A stretch of DNA of 52,810 nucleotides from Pseudomonas sp. GM74 (GTDB taxonomy: Bacteria; Pseudomonadota; Gammaproteobacteria; Pseudomonadales; Pseudomonadaceae). The stretch lies in the NCBI RefSeq assembly GCF_000282455.1, contig NZ_AKJG01000013.1:1-52810 (forward strand). Reading direction: 5' to 3'. The notes under the pieces were generated by a model. It made no database searches and was not told the origin of the DNA. It was given only the letters and a program-made list of their open reading frames with translations. Below are positions 24,349 through 33,561 of the stretch, in pieces; position 1 is the stretch's first letter; every line of letters starts with the position of its first letter. Made by a program: the position numbers and the translations under genes.

Positions 24349-25488
24349 TCAGCGGGTAGCAACCGCCATGCATTCGACTTCCACCCGCGCATTCATTACC
24401 AGTTTTTTCGCAGCGAACGTTGTCCGGGCAGGCAATCGATCTGTCGGGAAGTAACGCTTGTAGATTTCGTTCATCGCACCAAAGTCCTTCATATCCGCAA
24501 GAATGACCGTGCATTTGGCAACGTTCTCCAAAGACGAACCAGTGCGTTGCAGGGCGCTGCTCAGATTCTCCATGGTTTGGACCATCTGCGGGCCGAAGCC
24601 ACCCTTGACGAGTTCGTCACCGGCGCTGACGCCAATCACACCTGACAGATGGATCATCTCGCCGACCTGTACCGCATCGGCAAACGGCAGGCCTTCTCCA
24701 CCTGGGAAGTACCGAGGAAAATCGGGGGCTGCTGGCAAGTACCGCTGGGTAATCGCCTGATACCGGCCATCTTGCTTCAGCCGCTCAAGGGCCAGATTCA
24801 GGTTGTCGCGCAATTGAGTATCGGTTTTGCGCAAGGCCATGGCCACGCCGCTGCCCAGCATGGGGTCCTCGAGGGCCGGACCGGAAAAATCGAACGCCTG
24901 GCCTTGGGGCTGGCTGAGTAATGCGTAAGTGATTTCGATGGAGTCTTGCAGGGTGGCATCGACCCCCCCCGCAAGCAGGCTCTCGATCAATTGTTGGTTG
25001 AAATCGAAACTGCGTACCGTTACCCCGGCCGGAGCCCAACGGGCCTTGGCGAACGCTTCGCGGCTGGTACCCGCGAGGACGCCGACTGTTTTCCCCTTGA
25101 GCGATTGCGCATCCGCTTGCAGATTCGCCCCTTTGCGCGCCACAAGGCGGCTGCTCAGGGGGTAGAGATCGTTGGTGAAATCAACCCGCTCTTTACGCGC
25201 CGATGTGGCGGTCATCGGCAGGATCACATCAAAGCGGCCAGCTTCAAGGGCTTGAATATTGGAGGCGTAATCCTGATCTATCCAGACACAGCGGGTGTTG
25301 AGTTCGGCGCAGAGCGCATGACCCAACTCAATGTTCAATCCCACCAACTCACCCTTGTCGTCACGGTTTTCAAACGGTGGAACAATGGCTTCGATACCGA
25401 AACGAATCTGTGGCTCTGGTGCGGACGACACGCAACCAGCGGTCATGACCAGTAGCGACAATAACGAAAAAGATTTCACCTGAGACAT
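24349..25488 (-). CDS. Fusion of periplasmic solute-binding lipoprotein and RidA domain
   Basis: This protein of about 379 residues joins two families. It begins with a signal sequence and a TAGC lipobox-like cleavage site (Cys19 from this start), followed by an amino-acid-type extracellular solute-binding domain (family 3; about 25-255) and then a full RidA/YjgF domain (about 262-379). The RidA signature Arg (PARTTFAAKKL) and acidic residues (NARVEVECMA) are kept. The ATG at 25488 follows GAAGG; an in-frame ATG at 25503 is weaker. No permease genes are adjacent. An exported RidA domain tethered to a binding protein is unusual; a role in deaminating or sensing a periplasmic imine is speculation. 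Confidence 0.85.
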   Translation of the reverse strand: MSQVKSFSLLSLLVMTAGCVSSAPEPQIRFGIEAIVPPFENRDDKGELVGLNIELGHALCAELNTRCVWIDQDYASNIQALEAGRFDVILPMTATSARKERVDFTNDLYPLSSRLVARKGANLQADAQSLKGKTVGVLAGTSREAFAKARWAPAGVTVRSFDFNQQLIESLLAGGVDATLQDSIEITYALLSQPQGQAFDFSGPALEDPMLGSGVAMALRKTDTQLRDNLNLALERLKQDGRYQAITQRYLPAAPDFPRYFPGGEGLPFADAVQVGEMIHLSGVIGVSAGDELVKGGFGPQMVQTMENLSSALQRTGSSLENVAKCTVILADMKDFGAMNEIYKRYFPTDRLPARTTFAAKKLVMNARVEVECMAVATR

Positions 25489-25627
25489 GTTGACGGCCTT
25501 CATCAGGAATTCATGAACCTGGAATGCTCAACGAATGGCCATTGCATTTCCCAGCAGCGTAATCGCCAATTCTTGTGGGAAATATCTTGATGAATGAGAG
25601 AAAAAAACCGCCAGCAATCTCGCAGGG

Positions 25628-25885
25628 TCAGCGCTTGCCCATCGAACGACGAGTCCCCGGCGGTGCCATGCCCGGGGTTTTGGTGTGGCCGTTCTTGGCG
25701 CCGTTCTTGTACCACGGCTGGCTCGAGCCTTTGGCGGCCGCCAGTTCGCCCGGCTTGAACGGGAACTTGAAGGCCGGAATCTCGGCTTTTGTTTCGCCTT
25801 CGGCACTGGACTCGAGACTGTCTGGCAGTGTGGCCGGCTCGTCGCGCATGGCGTCGGCGACCGGCGGTTGTTTCGGGGAAGTCAT
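25628..25885 (-). CDS. Small hypothetical protein
   Basis: This 85-residue hydrophilic protein is rich in Pro, Lys and Gly and ends in a basic tail (PPGTRRSMGKR). The ATG at 25885 follows GGAG. There is no signal peptide, membrane segment or recognised domain; it may be largely disordered. It is a single gene with no operon partner. Confidence 0.6.
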   Translation of the reverse strand: MTSPKQPPVADAMRDEPATLPDSLESSAEGETKAEIPAFKFPFKPGELAAAKGSSQPWYKNGAKNGHTKTPGMAPPGTRRSMGKR

Positions 25886-25977
25886 GAAAGCTCCGGGTGA
25901 TGCATGAAGTGTCGGGCCCGGTGAGCGAGCCGCATGCCACAGTATAAGAAGTGCGGCAGTATAGCGGAACGGCGCCT

Positions 25978-26066
25978 GCAAGCTTCAAGCGACTAGCTTC
26001 AAGTTAAAAACGATGGGGGCGACTTTTAAACTTGCAGCTAGCCGCCTGAAACTTGTAGCTTGCTAA
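25978..26066. repeat. AGCTTCAAG-type inverted repeat
   Basis: Several copies of AGCTTCAAG/CTTGAAGCT-like words occur here: GCAAGCTTCAAGCGACTAGC then AAACTTGCAGCTAGC and CTGAAACTTGTAGCTTGC, in inverted orientation. This is an intergenic repeat type distinct from the GTGGGAGC REPs. It precedes the 2-hydroxyacid dehydrogenase gene. Confidence 0.55.
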
Positions 26067-26098
26067 GCATTCTTCACCGCCCGACGAGCCCGCCTCTC

Positions 26099-27073
26099 AT
26101 GAAAAAGACTGTCCTGGCTTTCAGCCGCGTCACCCCGGTAATGGTCGAACGCCTGCAACAGGATTTCGATGTCATCGTGCCGAATCCGAAAAACGGCGAC
26201 ATCAACGCCCAATTCAACGAAGCCCTGCCCCACGCCCACGGCCTGATCGGCGTCGGTCGCAAACTTGGCCGCGCCCAACTGGAAAACGCTGCCAGGCTGG
26301 AAGTGGTGTCCAGCGTCTCGGTGGGCTACGACAACTATGACCTGGCCTACTTCAACGAACGCGGGATCATGCTGACCAACACGCCGGATGTGCTCACCGA
26401 AAGCACCGCCGACCTGGCGTTTGCCCTGTTGATGAGCAGCGCCCGTCGCGTCGCCGAACTGGATGCCTGGACCAAGGCCGGGCAATGGCAGGCCACTGTC
26501 GGTGCGCAACTGTTCGGTTGCGATGTGCATGGCAAGACCCTGGGTATCGTCGGCATGGGCAATATCGGTGCGGCCATCGCCCGACGCGGTCGCCTGGGGT
26601 TCAACATGCCGGTCATCTACAGCGGCAACAGCCGCAAGACCGCGCTGGAACAGGAACTCGGCGCACAGTACCGCAGCCTCGATCAATTGCTGGCCGAAGC
26701 TGATTTCGTCTGCCTGGTCGTGCCGCTCAGCGAGAAAACCAGACATTTGATCAGCCATCGTGAACTGGCGCTGATGAAGCCAAGCGCGATCCTGGTGAAT
26801 ATTTCCCGAGGTCCAGTGGTGGATGAGCCGGCGCTGATCGAAGCGCTGCAAAACAACCGCATCCGTGGTGCCGGGCTGGACGTATACGAAAAGGAACCGC
26901 TGGCCGAGTCGCCACTGTTCCAGCTGAACAATGCCGTGACCTTGCCGCACATCGGCTCGGCCACCCATGAGACCCGCGATGCCATGGCCAACCGTGCCTT
27001 GGCCAACTTGCGCAGCGCCCTGTTGGGCGAGCGCCCGCAGGATCTGGTCAACCCGCAAGTCTGGAAGGGTTGA
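26099..27073 (+). CDS. D-2-hydroxyacid dehydrogenase (glyoxylate/2-ketogluconate reductase type)
   Basis: This 324-residue NAD(P)-dependent dehydrogenase has the Rossmann motif GIVGMGNIGAAIARR (about 149-163) and the catalytic Arg (NISRGPVVDE), Glu (DVYEKEP) and His (LPHIGSATHET) of the family. It resembles GhrB/TkrA reductases for glyoxylate, hydroxypyruvate or 2-ketogluconate. The ATG at 26099 gives the normal N-terminus. A strong terminator follows 2 nt after the stop. Confidence 0.9.
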   Translation: MKKTVLAFSRVTPVMVERLQQDFDVIVPNPKNGDINAQFNEALPHAHGLIGVGRKLGRAQLENAARLEVVSSVSVGYDNYDLAYFNERGIMLTNTPDVLTESTADLAFALLMSSARRVAELDAWTKAGQWQATVGAQLFGCDVHGKTLGIVGMGNIGAAIARRGRLGFNMPVIYSGNSRKTALEQELGAQYRSLDQLLAEADFVCLVVPLSEKTRHLISHRELALMKPSAILVNISRGPVVDEPALIEALQNNRIRGAGLDVYEKEPLAESPLFQLNNAVTLPHIGSATHETRDAMANRALANLRSALLGERPQDLVNPQVWKG

Positions 27074-27074
27074 A

Positions 27075-27107
27075 AAAAGGGCAGGCGTTATTTGCGCCTG
27101 CCCTTTT
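27075..27107 (+). terminator. Intrinsic terminator
   Basis: GGGCAGGCG at 27079-27087 pairs with CGCCTGCCC at 27095-27103, followed by TTTT, immediately after the dehydrogenase stop. An A-run on the left makes it possibly bidirectional. Confidence 0.9.
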
Positions 27108-27259
27108 ATGCAAAGAATAAAACAATATCACTCTCAACCTGTCATAAAACTGCCTGAATACACACCCTGCAATTCAGTCAATAAACAAACAACAAAACAA
27201 CCCGCTAGACTCTCCTTACTTTTCCAGGAACAACGAAAACATTAAAGGAGATCACCACC

Positions 27260-27769
27260 TTGAACCAACTTACGACAAGTAAAATCATACGTTTCAGCAA
27301 AGCCACACTGATGTTATTCATTAGCTTTTTTGGATTGCTGGTGATGTACAGCAACTTTACAGACTACGCAAGCAACTACGAAAGCATCAGCAACATCCTG
27401 AGCATGGAGAGCACAGGTGACGACGGGAGATACAGCTACAGGGCCGTTACCTCGCACATGCTCCACCACCGTATCTACTGGCTCATCATTACACTCGAGG
27501 TTATCTACACGATCTTTTTCATGATCGGAACCTGTTATCTTTATAAAAACATGAACGGCAGCGCTGAAGAGTTTCACGAGGCCAAAAAGCCCGCGATCAT
27601 TGGATTACTCATTGCACTCTTGCTTTACTATGTCGGCTTCCAGGTTATCGGCGTGGAATGGTTCAACATGGACCAATCACACGCTTGGAGTTACAAAGAC
27701 TGGACCCGGCACATTGTCGACTTCATACTTCCGCTGCTGATTTATATTGCGATCAGAGTCGAGGACTGA
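27260..27769 (+). CDS. DUF2165-family small integral membrane protein
   Basis: This 169-residue protein has four hydrophobic segments (about 14-32, 70-92, 111-130, 147-163) and resembles the DUF2165 family of unknown function. It starts with TTG at 27260 behind a good AAAGGAG site. The gene and its leader are clearly lower in GC than neighbours (the leader around 27120-27240 is very A-rich), which suggests recent transfer. It is a single gene. Confidence 0.75.
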   Translation: MNQLTTSKIIRFSKATLMLFISFFGLLVMYSNFTDYASNYESISNILSMESTGDDGRYSYRAVTSHMLHHRIYWLIITLEVIYTIFFMIGTCYLYKNMNGSAEEFHEAKKPAIIGLLIALLLYYVGFQVIGVEWFNMDQSHAWSYKDWTRHIVDFILPLLIYIAIRVED

Positions 27770-27796
27770 GGACTTCAGCGCTCGATGAAAGTCATC

Positions 27797-28699
27797 TCAA
27801 GCGAGCTTGCCACTCCCCTGTACCAAGCGTGGTTTGGGGTTGCGAAACACCAGTACGTTACCCGACATCACCAATACCAGCCCCAACAGCGCCGGCATCG
27901 TCCACTGATAACCCTCGACGAACGCTGACACGTTGAGTGCCACCACCGGAAACAGCACCGTGCAGTACGCAGCACGCTCAGGCCCCATGCGGCCGACCAG
28001 GGTCAGGTAGGCAGTGAAACCGATCACCGATCCCGGAATCACCAGGTACAACAGTGACCCGATGTAACGTGCGCTCATTTCCATGTCGAAGGGAATGCCT
28101 TTGACCAGGCACCACACCGTGAGCATCGCCGCCCCGTAGGCCATGCCCCAGGCATTGGTGGTCAGCGGCTTGAGACCGGCCTTCTGTTGCAGGCTTGAAA
28201 GCATGTTGCCCGCCGAGAAACACAAGGTGCCGCACAGGGCCAGACCGAGACCGAGCAAGGTTTCCGGGCTGGCGGCATGCCCGGCCAGCTCCGGCCAGAA
28301 CAGCAGTCCCAGCCCAAGCAGGCCCAGCACACCGCCCATCAGCACATTGCGGGCGATTTTCTGACCGAAGAACACCCGCGCGTTGAGGGCATTCCACAGG
28401 GTGGCGGTGGAAAACACCACGGCCACCAGACCGCTGGGGATCCACTGGCTCGCGGTGAGGAAGCACATGAAGTTGATGCAGAACAGGCACAGGCCCTGAG
28501 CCAGACAGATCAGGTGCCCGCGACGGTTCATCACTTGCAAGCGTCGGCTGAGCAGCAGGATCACGAACAGCACCAGCGCGGCGAGGCCGAAGCGATAGAC
28601 GATCGACACGGGAATGGCCACCACGCCCAGTTGCCATTTCAAGGCAATCCAGGTGGTACCCCAGATCAGCACGGTCAGCAGGTACAAAGAAAGGTTCAT
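27797..28699 (-). CDS. EamA/DMT-family transporter
   Basis: This 300-residue protein has about ten hydrophobic helices in two EamA repeats (about 3-135 and 150-290), a drug/metabolite transporter. The N-terminal LIWGTTWIALK motif is typical. It is divergent from an AraC regulator 151 nt away, which may control it. The substrate is probably an amino acid or related metabolite to be exported (family inference). Confidence 0.88.
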   Translation of the reverse strand: MNLSLYLLTVLIWGTTWIALKWQLGVVAIPVSIVYRFGLAALVLFVILLLSRRLQVMNRRGHLICLAQGLCLFCINFMCFLTASQWIPSGLVAVVFSTATLWNALNARVFFGQKIARNVLMGGVLGLLGLGLLFWPELAGHAASPETLLGLGLALCGTLCFSAGNMLSSLQQKAGLKPLTTNAWGMAYGAAMLTVWCLVKGIPFDMEMSARYIGSLLYLVIPGSVIGFTAYLTLVGRMGPERAAYCTVLFPVVALNVSAFVEGYQWTMPALLGLVLVMSGNVLVFRNPKPRLVQGSGKLA

Positions 28700-28850
28700 G
28701 ACTAAGGCTCCTCGATAGGAGCCCAGTGTCCGGCGCTACGCCCAGGCGCACTTGCATAAACTTGCGCTTTTGTCCGGCGACACGCTGGCAGGCGCGCGTC
28801 TACAGAGTAGGATGCAAGGCGTTGGATGCAGGTGTTAGAGAGCAACGATC

Positions 28851-29726
28851 ATGGCTGCACTGGATACCCTACAAGTTTTTCAAGCCCTCAACCGCTCTCC
28901 CAATGCTCGTCTGGAGCACAGCGCCGAGCTCGGTGACGGCTTGTCTGCAGCCTTGTGGAGCAATCACCACGACGCCCAGGAGTACGAAGCGCCCAGCCAC
29001 CACACGTTGTCCTGTTACATCGCCGGCGGCACCGGCACCTTTCGCCGCGACCGGCCCGGCAACAAGGGCGGCCCGGACAAACTGTGCATCCTCCCGGCCG
29101 ATCACCAGTCAGGCTGGGTGATCAATGGCGACATCCGCCTGGCACACCTGTATTTCAGCCCCGAACAATTTGCCCTCGGCTGCGTCACCCTGCTCGATCG
29201 CGAACCACGGGAAATGCAACTGCGCGAGCAGACCTTTCTCGATGACCCGCAGCAGGCGCTGCGCTTTCGGCAGTTGATCAGCTTGAACTGGGACGAGCCG
29301 GGCGAGCGACTGCTCACCAGCAGCCTGGCTCACGAATTGCTCAGCCATGCTCTGCTCAGCCAGGTCAACACCCGGCAAGGCCTGCGCCTTAAAGGTGGAT
29401 TGGCCGCGCATCAGCGTCGGCATCTGGTGGAGTTCATCGACGGCCATCTGGACGAGGCCATCAGCCTCGGTCAGTTGGCGGCGCTGTGCGCGTTGTCGGA
29501 ATACCACTTCGCGCGGATGTTCCGCGAAAGCTTCGGCTTGCCACCCCACCAGTACGTGCTGGCGCGGCGCCTGAACCGGGCGCGGGAGTTGCTGCGCACG
29601 ACGTTGCAGCCATTGGGGGAAATTGCACTGGCTTGCGGCTTTTCCAGTGCCAGCCACTTCACCAATCGGTTCCGCCAGGCGCTGGGTGGAACGCCCGGTG
29701 AATATCGACAGGCGTTTTTGCGCTAG
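28851..29726 (+). CDS. AraC-family transcriptional regulator
   Basis: This 291-residue regulator has an N-terminal cupin-like ligand-binding domain (about 15-170) and two C-terminal helix-turn-helix motifs (about 195-290) ending with the typical CGFSSASHFTNRFRQALGGTPGEYR. It is divergent from the DMT exporter gene and is its likely activator. Confidence 0.92.
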   Translation: MAALDTLQVFQALNRSPNARLEHSAELGDGLSAALWSNHHDAQEYEAPSHHTLSCYIAGGTGTFRRDRPGNKGGPDKLCILPADHQSGWVINGDIRLAHLYFSPEQFALGCVTLLDREPREMQLREQTFLDDPQQALRFRQLISLNWDEPGERLLTSSLAHELLSHALLSQVNTRQGLRLKGGLAAHQRRHLVEFIDGHLDEAISLGQLAALCALSEYHFARMFRESFGLPPHQYVLARRLNRARELLRTTLQPLGEIALACGFSSASHFTNRFRQALGGTPGEYRQAFLR

Positions 29727-29755
29727 TCCCGAGATTTTTCGTGGCCTGTATGAGC

Positions 29756-29862
29756 GCCTTCGCGGGCAAGCCCGCTCCCACAAGGTTTGGTGGTGCTCAG
29801 CTGTTTTGTGATCACCCTTTTCCCCTGTGTGAGCGAGCTTGCTCCGGGCGGCGTTCCGACGA
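29756..29862. repeat. REPIN
   Basis: A REP at 29756-29783 (CGCGGGCAAGCCCGCTCCCAC) and a variant at 29825-29862 (GTGAGCGAGCTTGCTCCGGG then CGGCGTTCCGACGA) lie in inverted orientation between the AraC gene and the TonB receptor stop. Confidence 0.75.
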
Positions 29863-29884
29863 TGAACGATGACGCGGTCTATCG

Positions 29885-32314
29885 TCAGAACTCCAAAGTG
29901 CTCGACAACGTCACCTGCCGCGAATCCCCCATCGAAACAAAGAAGCGGCTCGCCGCCGAGGTGTAATAAGTGCGGTCGAACAGGTTCTTCACGTTGAGCT
30001 GAAATTTGACCTTCTGCCCTTCGACCCTGGTGTCGTAAGTGGCGAACGCGTCGGCCACGGTGTAGCTCGGCAGGTCGAAATCGTTCACCGCGTTGCCCGC
30101 ACGCTCACCCACATAACGCGCCCCGGCGCCGACCCGCAGCTGATCACCGCCAATGATGCTGCCGAAGTCATAGACGGCCGAGAGCGAGCCGCTGTTCTTC
30201 GCCACGTTTTGCAGTTGATTGCCTTTGTAGTCCGGGTCTTCGGTGACTTCGGCATCGGTGTAGGCATAACTGCCGATCATGCTCCAGCGATCGGTAAGCT
30301 GACCGCTCAGGTCCACTTCCAGGCCACGGGAACGCACTTCGCCGGCGGCACTGTAAATCGTGGTCGGGCCTTCGGCGTTGGCCACCAGCACATTGCGTTT
30401 CTTGATGTCGAACAGCGCAATGTTGCCGGTGACGCGGCCCGGCAGATCAAGCTTGGCACCCAGTTCCCAGGACTTGGCTTCTTCCGGGGCCATACCGCCG
30501 TCAAGCACGGTACTGCTGCCGCTCAGTGGCGCGATGGTGGAGTTGGGTTTGAACGACTCGGTGTAACTGCCGTAGAACGACAAGGCATCGGTGTACTTGT
30601 ACACAAGGCCCGCGCGCGGCACCCATTTCTGCCCGTTGCTGTCAGTGTTGGCGTGGAACGGCACGCCTTTGCCGGCGTATTGGTCGTATGCCTGGAAACG
30701 CGCGCCGGCCACCAGAATCCACTGCTCGTTGAGGTGGATGGAGTCCTGCAGGAACACCGAGTCGCTGCGCAGTTCATCGGTCTGCGCGCTGTCGGCCGCA
30801 CTGACGGTGGTACCCGGCACCTCCCGACCATAGACCGGATTGACGTAACTGAATGTGGTCAGGCTTTTCTGGCGAATCAGGTCTTCGCGGTAGATCTTGC
30901 GGTACTCGTCATCAACGCCGAACAGCAGGTCGTGCTGCATGCCGAGTACGTTCACGTTGCCTTCAAGGCTGGCGGTGGTGAAACGGTCGGTGCTGATCGC
31001 ATTCCGGGTGCCGTCCATGCTGCGGGTCAGGGTGCCCTTTTTGGTGTCGATGGCGGTCACGCGCACCTGGCTGGCATCGTAGGTTTCGCGGTTCCAGCTA
31101 TAGCCGAAATGGGCTTTCCAGTTGTCGTTGAGTTCGTGATCGGCCTCGAAATGATAGAGGTCCGAGCGCCCTTCCATGTTGTTGAACGGTTCGTCGAGAC
31201 GCTCGTTGCGCGAGATGTCCAGCGGGTGGTTGGTGCGTGGATCGATCAGCGTGCCGCGGTCGAACGGTGTGAGAAATTCGCGGTGTTCATAGGAAAACAG
31301 CAGGCTGGTGCTTTCGCCGTACCAGGCCAGCGACGGCGCGATCAGGCTTTCGCGATGCACTCCGAAGTTGCGCCAGTAATCTTCGTCTTCGTAGTCCAGC
31401 ACCATGCGGTAGGCCAGCCCGGAATCGCCTAGGGCACCGGTGCTGTCGAGACCGCCGCCGCTGCCGTTCTTGCCGTCGCCATAACTCGAACCGCGCGCGT
31501 TCAGTGCGTTGTACTGCTCAAGCTCGGGCTTCTTGCTGACCATGTTGACCACACCGCCCGGATCCTGGATGCCATAAAGCAACGAGGCCGGGCCCTTGAG
31601 CACTTCGACCCGGTCCACGCTGGCGTTGAGGCCACGGCCCTGCACGATCGGCATGCCGTCGCGCATGATCGAGCCGTTACGGTTGTCGCCGAAGCCGCGG
31701 ACCATCACCGAGTCCTGGGTGCTGCCCAGAGTGTTGGCCTGGGTGATGCCGCTGACATTGGCCAGGGCGTCATCGAGATTGCGCGGCGCCTGGTCGCGGA
31801 TGACCTGGGCCGGGACGACGTTGATCGTCTGCGGGATTTCCTGAACAGGGGCCGAGGAGCGCATCACCGAAGTGGTGGGTGGCGGCTGGTAGCTCATGGA
31901 GTCATCCATCGACGAGGTGATGGTGGTCGCGCCGAGATTCAATGCACCTTCAGTTGGCCGAGGTTCCAGAGCGAAGGTGTGGCCGTCGGTGCGGCGGAAG
32001 GTCAAGCCCGAACCGGTAAGCAAGCGTTGCAGGGCCTGTTCGGCGCTCATCTGGCCGTTGATGGCCGGCGCATTCAGACCATAAGGCGCTTCATCGGTGT
32101 AGACGACGCTGTTACCGGTCACCCGGCTGAAATCACTCAGGGCCTGGGGCAGCGGTTTGGCGGCCAACGCGAAATTGAATTGCCCACGCGACTGACTGCT
32201 GCCCGCCTCTGCGGCCAGCGCCACGCTCAGCGGCAACAATGCCATTGCCGAAAAGCTCAACGCAGACACACCCAACCATTGTTTGACCGAACCCGATTTT
32301 GCCCTGGACTTCAT
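29885..32314 (-). CDS. TonB-dependent siderophore receptor with signalling (STN) domain
   Basis: This 809-residue outer-membrane receptor has a signal peptide (about 1-35, ending in VALAAEA), an STN domain (about 45-118) that signals to an anti-sigma factor, a plug domain (about 140-265, with VEVLKGPASLLYG) and a beta-barrel ending in an aromatic residue (SSTLEF, Phe last). It is of the ferric-siderophore type, like FpvA/FiuA/FoxA; the ligand is not readable, with hydroxamate siderophores a reasonable guess. It is downstream of the FecR- and FecI-like genes, forming a cell-surface signalling system. Confidence 0.93.
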   Translation of the reverse strand: MKSRAKSGSVKQWLGVSALSFSAMALLPLSVALAAEAGSSQSRGQFNFALAAKPLPQALSDFSRVTGNSVVYTDEAPYGLNAPAINGQMSAEQALQRLLTGSGLTFRRTDGHTFALEPRPTEGALNLGATTITSSMDDSMSYQPPPTTSVMRSSAPVQEIPQTINVVPAQVIRDQAPRNLDDALANVSGITQANTLGSTQDSVMVRGFGDNRNGSIMRDGMPIVQGRGLNASVDRVEVLKGPASLLYGIQDPGGVVNMVSKKPELEQYNALNARGSSYGDGKNGSGGGLDSTGALGDSGLAYRMVLDYEDEDYWRNFGVHRESLIAPSLAWYGESTSLLFSYEHREFLTPFDRGTLIDPRTNHPLDISRNERLDEPFNNMEGRSDLYHFEADHELNDNWKAHFGYSWNRETYDASQVRVTAIDTKKGTLTRSMDGTRNAISTDRFTTASLEGNVNVLGMQHDLLFGVDDEYRKIYREDLIRQKSLTTFSYVNPVYGREVPGTTVSAADSAQTDELRSDSVFLQDSIHLNEQWILVAGARFQAYDQYAGKGVPFHANTDSNGQKWVPRAGLVYKYTDALSFYGSYTESFKPNSTIAPLSGSSTVLDGGMAPEEAKSWELGAKLDLPGRVTGNIALFDIKKRNVLVANAEGPTTIYSAAGEVRSRGLEVDLSGQLTDRWSMIGSYAYTDAEVTEDPDYKGNQLQNVAKNSGSLSAVYDFGSIIGGDQLRVGAGARYVGERAGNAVNDFDLPSYTVADAFATYDTRVEGQKVKFQLNVKNLFDRTYYTSAASRFFVSMGDSRQVTLSSTLEF

Positions 32315-32448
32315 TACTCACGACCTGTGTAGAACCGCTACGGATGCGAATGACTCGCAGTTTCAGTCACTACACGAATGACGCTGAGGTTTACCTCATC
32401 ACAATTTGAAAATATTTTTATTCCGGGTGATGCAGTGTTTGAACTGGC

Positions 32449-32572
32449 CCCTTCGCGGGCAAGTCGGATCGCCGCACCGCCGCTCCCATAGTTGATCTGT
32501 GTCGGACGCGAAATCGGCGTAAACCCACTTACCCTGTGGGAGCGGGCTTGCCCGCGAAGGGGCCACCAGCTT
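32449..32572. repeat. REPIN with extended variant arm
   Basis: One arm (32449-32490) carries the extended CGCGGGCAAGTCGGATCGCC...GCCGCTCCCA variant and the other (32536-32567) the common GTGGGAGCGGGCTTGCCCGC form. The same extended variant forms both arms of the repeat at 41311-41427. It lies between the receptor and fecR-like genes. Confidence 0.75.
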
Positions 32573-33561
32573 CAACGCAAGATAATCAGATGCCCCAACA
32601 CCTGATGCTGCTCAAACCCCATCACCCCCTGCAAAGAATTCAACACCGCCTGCGGGTTCTTGCTCGGGAAGCTGCCACTGACCCGGCGTGCCGCCAGTTC
32701 ATCGTCGAGCAACACGATCCGCCCGGGGTAATAGCGCGCCAAATCCTGTACCACGTCGGCCAACGTCGCCTTGTAGTAATTGAGCCAGCCCTGACGCCAG
32801 GCCAACTGCGCTTCGCTGTCCACCGCGTGGAGTGTTTGCGCTGTGCCTTCGCCGTAGGCCACTTGCTGGTCGGCGGTAAGAATTTGCTGTTCGGCGTTCT
32901 TGTCCGCCGACACGCCAACCCGCCCCGACAACACCGTGACCTGCGCGCCGTGGGGCTGCAATCGAACTTCGAACTGCGTACCCAGGACCCGCACCCGGCC
33001 TTCCTCGGCGTCCACCACAAACGGCTCGCCGGTGTGGGTGACACTGAAAAAACCGGCGCCGCGACGCAGTTGCACATGCCGCTCACCGCGACTGAAATCC
33101 ACGGCGATGGCGCTGTCGGCATCCAGTGTCACCTGCGACTGATCGGCCAGGGTGACTGTGCGAATTTCCCCAGGTGCCGAGACGTAATCCGCCCCCAGGT
33201 CATCCATCCAGCGCATCGGCTGCCAGCCTGTGCCAAGGCTGATCATCAACAGCAGGCACGCGGCCATCACCAACGCACCGGACCAGCGCGCGACCGTGTT
33301 GCGCCGCGGCTTTTCCATGGCATTGAGATAGCCCCGCAAGGCAAAGGCGTCTTCATCGGCGAGCGTACGCGCCGGCCCTTCGCTCAACTCCCACAGCACT
33401 TGCGCCTGGGCATAGGCTTCGGCATGGGCGGGGTCGGCCTGCAACCATTGGCTGAATGTCGCCTGGTCACCGCTGCTGGGCTGGTTATGCAACAAACTCA
33501 GCCAGGCCAGTGCGGCCTGCTCCTGCGCGGGCGTCGGAATGACGCGTTCGAGGTGGTTCAC
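32572..33561 (-). CDS. FecR-family anti-sigma factor
   Basis: This 329-residue protein has a cytoplasmic N-terminal sigma-binding part (about 1-85), one membrane helix (about 93-110, GALVMAACLLLMISLGTG) and a periplasmic FecR domain (about 120-240), followed by a C-terminal STN-like part (about 265-329). It holds or activates the cognate ECF sigma factor in response to the TonB receptor. Its start overlaps the sigma gene stop by 4 nt (ATGA), showing translational coupling. Confidence 0.93.
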   Translation of the reverse strand: MNHLERVIPTPAQEQAALAWLSLLHNQPSSGDQATFSQWLQADPAHAEAYAQAQVLWELSEGPARTLADEDAFALRGYLNAMEKPRRNTVARWSGALVMAACLLLMISLGTGWQPMRWMDDLGADYVSAPGEIRTVTLADQSQVTLDADSAIAVDFSRGERHVQLRRGAGFFSVTHTGEPFVVDAEEGRVRVLGTQFEVRLQPHGAQVTVLSGRVGVSADKNAEQQILTADQQVAYGEGTAQTLHAVDSEAQLAWRQGWLNYYKATLADVVQDLARYYPGRIVLLDDELAARRVSGSFPSKNPQAVLNSLQGVMGFEQHQVLGHLIILR

